A stretch of 64,000 nucleotides of DNA, taken from JAJRXR01 sp041402005. Lineage in GTDB: Bacteria; Planctomycetota; Phycisphaerae; Phycisphaerales; UBA1924. Below the pieces are notes generated by a model. That model made no database searches. It was not told where the DNA came from and saw only the letters and a program-made list of their open reading frames with translations. Shown here in pieces: positions 7,401 to 15,094 of the stretch (positions are counted from its first letter, which is position 1; every line of letters begins with the position of its first letter). A program made the translations under genes and the position numbers. The DNA lies in the NCBI GenBank assembly GCA_041402005.1, contig JAWKTB010000002.1, positions 521,267-585,266 on the forward strand. Reading direction: 5' to 3'.

Positions 7401-9559
7401 GCGACGAGCGTGTCCAGGACGTTCGCGCGGTCCTCGCCGAGGACGGGCCCGTCGCGCGCGCCCTGGGGGCGTCGTATGAGCCCCGCCCCGAGCAGATCGA
7501 GATGGCCGGCGCCGTCGCGAAGGCGCTCGAGGCGCGCGCGCATCTGATGGTCGAGGCGGGCACGGGTGTCGGCAAGAGCTTCGCGTATCTCGTTCCCGCC
7601 GCGATGCGGTGTGTCGAGCGGGGGGAGACCGTCGTCGTCGCGACCAACACGATCTCGCTCCAGGAGCAGCTCGTCACCAAGGACGTGCCCCTGATCCAGC
7701 ACGCGCTGGGCCTGGACTCGCCCGACCCGGACGAGCCGCCGCCCCTGCGCCCCGTGCTCGTCAAGGGGCGGGGGAACTACGTCTCGATCCGGCGTTTGAA
7801 GCTCGCGAGCTCGCGCCAGGACAAGCTGTTCAACGACGCCGGGGCGAGGCGGTCGCTGCATGTCATCGAGGACTGGGCGTACGACACGCCCGACGGCTCG
7901 CTCGCGACGCTCCCGCCCCTGGAGCGCCCCGGGATCTGGGACCGCGTGCAGTCGGACTCGGGCAACTGCATGGGGCGCAAGTGCCCGCACCACGCCGAGT
8001 GCTTCTATCAGAACGCCAGGCGGGTCATGGAGGGGGCGAACCTGCTGATCTGCAACCATGCGCTCTTCTTCAGCGACCTCGCCCTGCGCGCGCGCGAGGT
8101 GGGGTTCCTGCCCAAGTACGACCACGTGATCCTGGACGAGGCGCACAACGTCGAGGACGTGGCGGCCGAGCACTTCGGGATCTCGCTCTCCGAGGGGCGC
8201 GTCGCCCACCTGCTCGGGGCGCTCTACCACGAGCGGACCGGGCGGGGGTACCTCTCGCAGCTTCAGCTCGCGACCGGCGAGATCGAGCCCGTCGAGCGGG
8301 CGGTCAAGCTCGTCGGCGTCTGCGACCGGGCGATGCGGGGCTTCTTCGAGTCGCTCGCCCGTCTGCACGACTCGGACGAGGTCTCGAACGGGAGGATCCG
8401 CCGCCCGGGCGCGATCGAGAACACGCTCACGCCCGTGATGAACGACCTGACGGTCCGCCTGCGGGCGCTCAAGGACCTGGCGCAGACCGAGGCGGACCGG
8501 TACGAGCTGAACGCGTACGCGGAGCGGGCGTCGGAGATCGCCGACGCGGCGGAAGCCCTGATCGAGCAGACGGCGCCCAACTTCTGCTACTGGGTCGAGA
8601 TCACGGGGCGCGACGACGATTCGCGGCGGGGGTCCGGCGAGCGCGTCAGGCTCGCCTGCTCACCCGTCGAGGTCGCGCCCTTGCTGAAGGAGCGGCTGTT
8701 CGACGCCGAGCATTCGGTGGTGCTCACCAGCGCCACGCTGGCGACACGGACGATCCGCGAGGACGAGCCCAGTGAACGGGCCGAGACGGCGTTCGCGCAC
8801 GCGATGTCGCGACTGGGGTGCGAGGGGGCGCCGGCGTTGCAACTCGGCAGCCCGTTCGATCACGCGTCGCAGGTCGAGGTGTACGTGGATCGGTCGATGG
8901 CGAACCCGACGTGGTCGCCGAGGGGAGGGGGAGGAAGAGGAGACGGGCGGGACGCACGTACCACCGGAGGGGGGAGAGGGGCGGACACGTACACACGCGA
9001 GCTGGTGTCTCGGATCCTGGACCACGTCGCGGCGACCGAGGGCGGGGCGTTCGTGCTGTTCACGAGCTTCAGCCAGCTCAACAAGACCGCGGACGCGCTG
9101 GCGGGCCCGCTCGAGTCGCTGGGGATGCCGATGCTGGTTCAGGGGCGATCCGGGGCGCGCTCGCAGATCCTGCAGGAGTTCCGCGAGTCGAGCAACGCGG
9201 TGCTGCTGGGCGCGGCAAGCTTCTGGCAGGGCGTGGACGTCCGGGGGGACACGCTCCGCAATGTGATCATCACGCGCCTGCCCTTCGACCCGCCCGGGCG
9301 CCCCCTGACCGAGGCCCGCCTCGAGCGGATCCAGGAGCGGGGGGGCGATCCCTTCCGCGAGGATTCCTTGCCGCGTGCCGTCATCCGCTTCAAGCAGGGC
9401 TTCGGGCGCCTGATCCGATCCACGACCGACACCGGGCGGGTCGTCGTGCTCGACCCCAGGATCATCACCAAGGGGTACGGCAAGCTCTTCCTCAACGCGC
9501 TGCCCGAGGGCGTCCGGGTCCGGACCCTCCCCGAGGTCGAGGATTTGCCTGACTTCTGA
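7397..9559 (+). CDS. dinG: DinG/YoaA-type ATP-dependent DNA helicase
   Basis: This is an XPD-like superfamily 2 helicase that unwinds damaged or R-loop DNA 5'-3'. It has the Walker A motif AGTGVGKSF (Lys60), DEAH at 247-250, the motif SATLATR, and a C-terminal QGFGRLIRS box. Three iron-sulphur cysteines are visible (Cys191, Cys196, Cys202), but the first ligand position in the conserved NYxC segment is Ser130, so the 4Fe-4S cluster may be altered or absent. A Gly/Arg-rich insertion at about residues 505-530 contains a copy of an intergenic repeat. GTG 7397 overlaps the rsmG stop, which indicates coupled translation. The 720-residue length is typical. Confidence 0.87.
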   Translation: MSDERVQDVRAVLAEDGPVARALGASYEPRPEQIEMAGAVAKALEARAHLMVEAGTGVGKSFAYLVPAAMRCVERGETVVVATNTISLQEQLVTKDVPLIQHALGLDSPDPDEPPPLRPVLVKGRGNYVSIRRLKLASSRQDKLFNDAGARRSLHVIEDWAYDTPDGSLATLPPLERPGIWDRVQSDSGNCMGRKCPHHAECFYQNARRVMEGANLLICNHALFFSDLALRAREVGFLPKYDHVILDEAHNVEDVAAEHFGISLSEGRVAHLLGALYHERTGRGYLSQLQLATGEIEPVERAVKLVGVCDRAMRGFFESLARLHDSDEVSNGRIRRPGAIENTLTPVMNDLTVRLRALKDLAQTEADRYELNAYAERASEIADAAEALIEQTAPNFCYWVEITGRDDDSRRGSGERVRLACSPVEVAPLLKERLFDAEHSVVLTSATLATRTIREDEPSERAETAFAHAMSRLGCEGAPALQLGSPFDHASQVEVYVDRSMANPTWSPRGGGGRGDGRDARTTGGGRGADTYTRELVSRILDHVAATEGGAFVLFTSFSQLNKTADALAGPLESLGMPMLVQGRSGARSQILQEFRESSNAVLLGAASFWQGVDVRGDTLRNVIITRLPFDPPGRPLTEARLERIQERGGDPFREDSLPRAVIRFKQGFGRLIRSTTDTGRVVVLDPRIITKGYGKLFLNALPEGVRVRTLPEVEDLPDF
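8920..8990. repeat. Repeat-derived insertion inside dinG
   Basis: A purine-rich stretch encodes a Gly/Arg-rich segment that homologous helicases would not be expected to have. Its core at 8942-8965 matches 20 of 24 bases of the intergenic repeat at 26030-26053 (pattern GACGGGC..GA.GC.CGTACCACC). The insertion keeps the reading frame and lies in the helicase C-terminal half, between the first and second RecA-like motifs of that half. Confidence 0.6.
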
Positions 9560-9625
9560 CAGGCTCGGGCCTACCCTCTTCTCCCTCTCGCACGCCAAAA
9601 AACCCAAACAAAACCCGGAGATCAT

Positions 9626-11035
9626 ATGCTCGGGCGAGTCTTCAAGGCGTACGACATCCGTGGCACGTACCCCGACCTGCTGACCGACGCGATGGCGTAC
9701 CAGATCGGCGCGGGCGCGGGTCGGTTCCTGCTGGACGACGCGGCCAGCGCGGGCGAGACCACGCCCATGATGCGCAACGTCGTCGTCGGGCGCGACATGC
9801 GCAAGAGCAGCCCCAAGCTCTCGTCCCAGCTCATCAAGGGCCTCAGGGGCTCGGGCGCGAGCGTCATCGACGTCGGGCTCGTGGACACGCCCTTCATCTA
9901 CTTCGCGGTCAATCACCTCGATTGCGCCGGCGGGGTCATGGTCACCGCCAGTCACAACCCGCCCCAGTACAACGGCTTCAAGATCAGCACGCGCAAGGCC
10001 AAGCCCGTGGGCGAGGCGACCGGGCTCGCCGAGGTGCGCAAGCACGCGGCGATGGCGGACTCGGCCAAGCTCACGCCGGGCGACACCAGCGTCGAGGAGC
10101 GCGACCTCTGGGACGCGTACATCGACCACGTCCGCTCGTTCATCGACCTGCGCTCTCGCCCCATCAAGCTCGTCGTTGACGCGAGCAACGGCATGGCGGG
10201 CACGATGGTCCCCAAGGTCTTCGGCGAGCGGGGCTCGGCGATCGAGGGTCTCGAGATCATCGAGCTCAACTTCGACAACACCAAGGGCGAGTTCGTCCAC
10301 GAGCCGAATCCCCTCGTCGCCTCGAACCTCGACCAGCTGCGCAACACGGTCGTGCAGAAGAACGCGGACCTCGGGATCTGCTTCGACGGCGACGCCGACC
10401 GGTGCGTCGTGGTGGACGAGAAGGGGCGGATCGTCGGGTGCGACCACCTGACGGGGCTGCTCGCGAGGCACTTCCTGGCGAAGAACCCCGGGTCGCCGAT
10501 CGTGTACGACCTGCGCTCGACCAAGGCGGTCGCCGAGGAGATCGAGGACGCGGGGGGCGAGCCGATCCGCTCGCGCGTCGGGCACGTGTTCATGAAGCAG
10601 GTGATGGCGGAGAAGGGGTGCGCGTTCGGTGGCGAGCTGTCCGGGCATTTCTACTTCGCGGACAACTTCAACGCCGACTCGGGCGCGATCGCGATGGCGA
10701 CCGTGCTGAGCGTGCTCGCGGAGCGCCGGCGGAAGATGAGCACGCTGATCAAGCCCATCGCCCGCTACGTCCAGTCGGGCGAGATCAACTTCGAGAACGA
10801 GGAGGCGGACGACACGCTCGAGCTGCTCAAGGACGACTACGCGTCCAAGGGCAAGATCGACGAGCTCGACGGCGTGACGATCGATTGCTTCAGCCGGGAC
10901 GGATGGTGGGTGAACATCCGCAAGAGCAACACCGAGCCGCTGCTGCGCCTGAACGCCGAGGCGAAGGACAAGGAGACGCTGCAGAAGGTGCTGGGCAAGT
11001 TCGCGCCGCGGATGGGGCGGCGGGTGGATCACTGA
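9626..11035 (+). CDS. Phosphomannomutase/phosphoglucomutase
   Basis: This is an alpha-D-phosphohexomutase that moves phosphate between C6 and C1 of mannose or glucose, feeding nucleotide-sugar synthesis in the cytoplasm. Motifs in order are FKAYDIRG at the N-terminus, the active phosphoserine loop TASHNP (Ser109), the metal site DGDADR near residue 254, a GELSGH sugar-binding loop near residue 335, and the phosphate-binding SNTEPLLRLN near residue 433. The 469-residue length fits the AlgC/ManB group. CCGGAG lies eight bases before ATG 9626. Specificity for mannose or glucose cannot be told from sequence alone. The heptamer repeat array begins just after the stop codon. Confidence 0.92.
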   Translation: MLGRVFKAYDIRGTYPDLLTDAMAYQIGAGAGRFLLDDAASAGETTPMMRNVVVGRDMRKSSPKLSSQLIKGLRGSGASVIDVGLVDTPFIYFAVNHLDCAGGVMVTASHNPPQYNGFKISTRKAKPVGEATGLAEVRKHAAMADSAKLTPGDTSVEERDLWDAYIDHVRSFIDLRSRPIKLVVDASNGMAGTMVPKVFGERGSAIEGLEIIELNFDNTKGEFVHEPNPLVASNLDQLRNTVVQKNADLGICFDGDADRCVVVDEKGRIVGCDHLTGLLARHFLAKNPGSPIVYDLRSTKAVAEEIEDAGGEPIRSRVGHVFMKQVMAEKGCAFGGELSGHFYFADNFNADSGAIAMATVLSVLAERRRKMSTLIKPIARYVQSGEINFENEEADDTLELLKDDYASKGKIDELDGVTIDCFSRDGWWVNIRKSNTEPLLRLNAEAKDKETLQKVLGKFAPRMGRRVDH

Positions 11036-11040
11036 GAGTA

Positions 11041-11219
11041 GGCATTAGGCATTAGGCATTAGGCATCAGGCATCGGGCATCAGGCATTAGGCATTGGGCA
11101 TTGGGGGTAGGCGGTGGTGTGGGGATGGGGCGGGCTTGGAACGCTTCGGGTAGCATCCGTTGGCGCAGACGGTTGAAGCCTTCGCCCTGATGCCCGATGC
11201 CTATTCCCTGATGCCTCTC
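11041..11219. repeat. Inverted array of tandem 7-base repeats
   Basis: Nine head-to-tail heptamers of the form GGCAT(T/C)(A/G) run from 11041 to 11103. About 80 bases later, five degenerate heptamers of the complementary sense (such as CCTGATG) run from 11185 to 11219. The transcript could therefore fold as a long-armed hairpin. The second arm ends five bases before the ATG of the ATPase at 11225. The design resembles the short tandem heptamer repeats described in cyanobacteria. The same architecture with another heptamer occurs at 22194-22298. Confidence 0.85.
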
Positions 11220-11224
11220 CTCCC

Positions 11225-12778
11225 ATGAACATCGCCGCCTTCTTCGAGCACTGGAACATCGCGGAGAACCCGTTCCGGGGGGAGGAGGCCCGCGACGACG
11301 CGGTCTTCGCGCGGATGTGCCTGGGCCGCGCTGACTCGGGCGTCTCGGCCCACACCGACTTCGAGAAGATCCTGGGCGATCCGTCACGCCCCGCGACTTC
11401 GATCGTCTTCGGCGAGAAGGGCTCGGGCAAGACGGCGATCCGCATGCAGATCGCCTCGCGCCTCGCCGCCCACAACAAGGCCAACCCGAGCGCCATGACG
11501 CTCCTGCTCCCCTACGACGATCTGAACGGCGTGCTCGACACCCTGCACGCCCGCTTCCGGGCGGCGGACGGGAAGCGCTGGAGCGTCGACGACACGCTCT
11601 CGCGCCTGCGTCTCGTCGATCATCTCGACGCGATCCTCGCGATCGGCGTCGGACGCATCGTCGGCGCGATCATCGGAGGCGCCCCCGCCTCGGTCATCGA
11701 GGAGGTCGGGCCCTCGCCCGCCAAGAGCGCGAGGAGGATGAGCCCGGGGCTTCGGCGTGACCTGCTCGTGCTCGCGGGGCTCTACGACCTGGCGGACGAG
11801 AACGCCGTGAGGCTGGCACGCCTGCGCCGAGTGCTGCGTCTTCCTCCGCCGGCATCGAACGTCGTGTGGATCATCCTGCTCGCGATCGGGTGGGCGCCGG
11901 CGGTGGCGCTCGGGCTCTGGTGGCTGCTGGCCCGCCCGCCGGCCGGGCTCGGGTCGCAGGCGCTGCTCATCGCGTGCGGCGTGGCGCTCGTCGTGTACGT
12001 CGGGCTCCTGCTCAAGCGGCTGGTCTGGGATCGGTGGACGCTCGGGCGCCTCGCCTCGAAGCTCGCGCGGCAGCTCCGGGCCCTGCCCCGCCAGACGAGC
12101 GCGTACGCGGCGTCGCTCGCGCGACTCTCGCCCGCCGAGCGTCGGCGTGCCGCACGCGTGCTCGCGGGCTCCGATGAGCAGCGGTACGAGCTGCTGGCCC
12201 GCCTGCTGCGTGTCGCGGGCGTCTTCGGGTACTCGGGGGCGCTCGTGGTGCTGGATCGCGTGGACGAGCCGACGCTGATCAGCGGGGACGCCGACCGGAT
12301 GAAGGCGGTGGTCTGGCCGCTCCTGAGCAACAAGTTCCTGCAGCTCGAGGACGTGGGCGTCAAGATGCTCCTGCCGATCGAGCTGCGGTACGCCCTATTC
12401 CGCGAGTCGAGCGCGTTCTTCCAGGAGGCGCGTCTGGACAAGCAGAACCTGGTCGAGCGGTTGACGTGGACGGGGCCGATGCTGTATGACCTGTGCAACG
12501 CGAGACTCGGGGCGTGCCTCGCCCCGGAGGCAGGAGAGGTTTCGCTGCTCGAGCTGTTCTCGGAGGACGTGACGCGTCAGGACCTGGTGGACGCGCTCGA
12601 CCAGATGCGCCAGCCGCGGGACGCGTTCAAGTTCCTGTACAAGTGCGTCAGCGAGCACTGCTCGAACGTGACGAGCGATCAGAGCGAGTGGCGGATCCCG
12701 AGGCTGGTGCTCGAGTCGGTCCGCCGCCAGGAGTCGGACCGCGTGCAGCAGCTCGCAAGGGGCATCCGCCCGGCGTGA
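11225..12778 (+). CDS. Membrane-anchored P-loop ATPase
   Basis: This 517-residue protein begins with a FFEHWNIAENPF segment. It has Walker A GEKGSGKT (Lys69) and a Walker B-like strand LVVLDRVDE near residues 338-347. Between these lie two adjacent transmembrane helices at about 218-240 and 248-268, so the ATPase halves face the cytoplasm. The layout recalls KAP/STAND-like NTPases or the Sll1717-type P-loop family, some of which are linked with phage defence, but I cannot assign it with certainty. No ribosome site is evident; the repeat array lies directly upstream and may control expression. The next gene follows after 70 bases on the same strand. Confidence 0.7.
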   Translation: MNIAAFFEHWNIAENPFRGEEARDDAVFARMCLGRADSGVSAHTDFEKILGDPSRPATSIVFGEKGSGKTAIRMQIASRLAAHNKANPSAMTLLLPYDDLNGVLDTLHARFRAADGKRWSVDDTLSRLRLVDHLDAILAIGVGRIVGAIIGGAPASVIEEVGPSPAKSARRMSPGLRRDLLVLAGLYDLADENAVRLARLRRVLRLPPPASNVVWIILLAIGWAPAVALGLWWLLARPPAGLGSQALLIACGVALVVYVGLLLKRLVWDRWTLGRLASKLARQLRALPRQTSAYAASLARLSPAERRRAARVLAGSDEQRYELLARLLRVAGVFGYSGALVVLDRVDEPTLISGDADRMKAVVWPLLSNKFLQLEDVGVKMLLPIELRYALFRESSAFFQEARLDKQNLVERLTWTGPMLYDLCNARLGACLAPEAGEVSLLELFSEDVTRQDLVDALDQMRQPRDAFKFLYKCVSEHCSNVTSDQSEWRIPRLVLESVRRQESDRVQQLARGIRPA

Positions 12779-12848
12779 CGCGCTGGCGCTTCGCACACCG
12801 GGCGTCCCGGTCCGAGAACATCCGCGATCCCCCGGATGCGCCGGAGAC

Positions 12849-13616
12849 ATGGTCTCGCCGCTCGGCTCGCGCCAAGAGCGGCCTCTCGCCGGCCGATCCC
12901 CCTGTGTGCATCGACCCCGGGACAAGACCTTCGGACGTGGTGTGCTGCGTCTCGCCCTCGCCCACGCGGCGTTTGGGCTCGCGGGCGCCCTCGCCCTCGC
13001 GGTCTGGCTGACCAACACCTCGACACGCCAGGCGCCGCGCGTCGTTGGCCCGTACTACGACCCCGGGCGCCTCGGCGTCTGGCTCGAGGAACGCACGTGG
13101 GGGAGCCGGTCGGTGATGTTCATGCTCGCCCGTTCCGAGATCTACGAGGACGGGCCCGATGGGCCGCGGCTGATGCAGCCCCGCCCCGAGCGAGCCTCGC
13201 CCGCGTGGGCCACGGATTGGTCTCGCCGGATCCCGGCGATGCAGGCCGCGGGCGAGATGATCGACCCCACGCAGACCTTCGAACACGCGTACGGCTGGCC
13301 GGCGCCCTGCCTCGCGACCAGCGAGTATCTCGTCCAGCGGGCGAACGGGACCTCCGTCGCGCAGACCGAGCACGTCGAGCGCATCTGCGGCGTCGTGCTG
13401 CCGACGCGGGTGTGGGCGCCCGGGCTGGTGATCGATGCATTGGCGCTAGGCGCTCCCGCCAGCGTGACTCTCGCGGGCGCCGGGATGTTTCGGGTGTCGC
13501 GCCGAAGACGGCGCGGGCTCTGCACGGCGTGCGCCTACCCGATCGACCAGGAGATCGGCGTCTGCCCGGAATGCGGGAACGGGGATGATGGTCGGCGCGA
13601 GCCCGTCGCGGCGTGA
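12849..13616 (+). CDS. Membrane protein with C-terminal zinc ribbon
   Basis: This 255-residue protein has one clear helix at about residues 36-56, an extracytoplasmic or luminal middle region, a second hydrophobic stretch near 195-215, and then a CxxC-x(n)-CxxC zinc ribbon (CTACAYPIDQ ... CPEC) at about 224-242 after an arginine-rich patch. Proteins with this layout and a terminal zinc ribbon are frequent in Phycisphaerae, but their role is unknown. The true start may lie later than 12849, since the first 30 residues are low-complexity. Convergent with the serine hydrolase gene that ends at 13630. Confidence 0.6.
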   Translation: MVSPLGSRQERPLAGRSPCVHRPRDKTFGRGVLRLALAHAAFGLAGALALAVWLTNTSTRQAPRVVGPYYDPGRLGVWLEERTWGSRSVMFMLARSEIYEDGPDGPRLMQPRPERASPAWATDWSRRIPAMQAAGEMIDPTQTFEHAYGWPAPCLATSEYLVQRANGTSVAQTEHVERICGVVLPTRVWAPGLVIDALALGAPASVTLAGAGMFRVSRRRRRGLCTACAYPIDQEIGVCPECGNGDDGRREPVAA

Positions 13617-13629
13617 CCGCGGCGCTGCG

Positions 13630-15003
13630 CTACTCCTTCCGGGTGCAGACGAACTCCATCCCGTTCTGGAAGAGCGTCAGGGTCTTCGCGTGCTCCGCCT
13701 CGTCGTCGAGTTGGAACTCGAGCTCTGCCTTGACGGCGCGGTACTTGAAGAGCGTCGGCGACTCCGGGTAAACGCGCAGCGGGCCCTGCCCGGTCACGGC
13801 CGCGTACAGGCGTCGCTCGTCGCGCGTGATCGTGATCGCGAACCCGACCTGGGATTGATACACGCCGACCAGGCGTTCGAGCTGCTCAGGCGCGACCTTG
13901 GCGGGGACGTCCATCTTGATGGGATCGGGATCGGCGCCCCCCAGTTGGAAGAGGATGTTGACCCCGACCTGGGCGATCTCTTCACACGAACCGTTGGCGA
14001 GTACAACGACCGCCGAGTCGAAGGCCTTGTTGTAGCACATGTACCCGGAGCAGCCGTAGGTCTGCCCGTTGTGCCAGTAGGTGCTCCCGTCGCGGGCGAT
14101 GTGCCAGGCGAGGGCGACCTTCTGACCGTCCGGCATCGTGAAGTGGGGTTCGTGCGAGGCGTTGATCGACTCGGCGAGGGCGCCCTTCGGCGGGTCCATG
14201 TTCGCGCGGAGGAACTTCATCAGGTCGCTGGTCGTGGAGTGCAGGGCGCCGCACCCGGCCAGGGCGTCGAAATGCCAGGGCGGCGTCGGCTTGCCCTCGA
14301 GATGCCCCGTTGCGACGCGTGAACGCTGCGCCTCGGTCGGCTCGATCCGCGTGTCTTCCAGACCGAGCGGCTCGCAGATCCGTGTCTGCACGAGCGTCGC
14401 GTAGTCCATCCCCGCCTCGTCGGCCAGGAGCTGGCCAAGCAGGCCCATGCCCAGGTTCGAGTACTCGTACTCGCTCCCCGGCGCCCGCTCCGGACGCCAT
14501 GAACCGATGAACCTCCAGAGGCTCTTGGGCGTGTACCCGTTGAAGGGGTCGAGCGGGTCCGTCGGGGCGATGTTGCTCGGCATGCGCGGCAACGACGATG
14601 AATGCGTGGCCAACTGCACCAGCGTCAGCTCCTTGCCATCACGTTCCGGCGCCCGCACGCCCTCGGGCAGATGCTCGCTCAAGGGATCGTCCAGCCCGGC
14701 CTCGCCCCGGCGCACCGCCTCGGCGAGCAGCAGCCCGGTGAACACCTTGGTGATCGAGCCGACTTCGTAGATGGTGTGCTCGTCGGGGGCCTTGCCCTCA
14801 CCGCCGAACGTGTCCGACCCGAAGCCGAAGCTCTGGACGCCGCCGTTCTTGTAGACCGTGACGCTGACACCCGGCGCGATCTCGGCGTCGATCAGGGGGC
14901 GGACCTGACGCTCGACCTGCGATTCGGTGAGAGGCCCCATGCCCAGGCCAACCCCGCAGAGCAGGGCGGCGGTGAGCACGCACGCGTACTTCCCGATCTT
15001 CAT
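13630..15003 (-). CDS. Secreted serine hydrolase, beta-lactamase class C family
   Basis: This 457-residue exported protein has a signal peptide at residues 1-22. The class C penicillin-binding fold is marked by the SxxK motif GSITK (Ser83, Lys86), the YxN motif YSN (residues 181-183) and an HNG stretch in place of KTG. The family covers AmpC-like lactamases, D-aminopeptidases and esterases. The large C-terminal beta-rich tail after residue 330 argues for an esterase or peptidase rather than a lactamase. ATG 15003 is favoured over 15024 because AGGAG sits eight bases upstream and the signal peptide then starts properly (MKIGK). It lies downstream of the helicase gene on the same strand. Confidence 0.85.
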   Translation of the reverse strand: MKIGKYACVLTAALLCGVGLGMGPLTESQVERQVRPLIDAEIAPGVSVTVYKNGGVQSFGFGSDTFGGEGKAPDEHTIYEVGSITKVFTGLLLAEAVRRGEAGLDDPLSEHLPEGVRAPERDGKELTLVQLATHSSSLPRMPSNIAPTDPLDPFNGYTPKSLWRFIGSWRPERAPGSEYEYSNLGMGLLGQLLADEAGMDYATLVQTRICEPLGLEDTRIEPTEAQRSRVATGHLEGKPTPPWHFDALAGCGALHSTTSDLMKFLRANMDPPKGALAESINASHEPHFTMPDGQKVALAWHIARDGSTYWHNGQTYGCSGYMCYNKAFDSAVVVLANGSCEEIAQVGVNILFQLGGADPDPIKMDVPAKVAPEQLERLVGVYQSQVGFAITITRDERRLYAAVTGQGPLRVYPESPTLFKYRAVKAELEFQLDDEAEHAKTLTLFQNGMEFVCTRKE

Positions 15004-15094
15004 CGTTTCGCTCCTGTCCGCCATTGTTACCGGGGAGTCGGCGCCAGCGTGGCAGTCGAGCGGGCGAACGCGCGAAGATCGCGCACACGCCCGG

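Noticed and set aside
8660..11032. Minus-strand open frame of 790 codons opposite dinG and the phosphohexomutase
   Set aside because: No recognisable protein features, and it spans two well-supported plus-strand genes.
11041..11219. Repeat array as a CRISPR
   Set aside because: The units are seven bases with no spacers, and no cas genes are in the window.
13630..15003. Serine hydrolase as an antibiotic resistance beta-lactamase
   Set aside because: The SxxK and YxN motifs are shared by esterases and peptidases. There is no KTG motif, and a long extra C-terminal domain is present.
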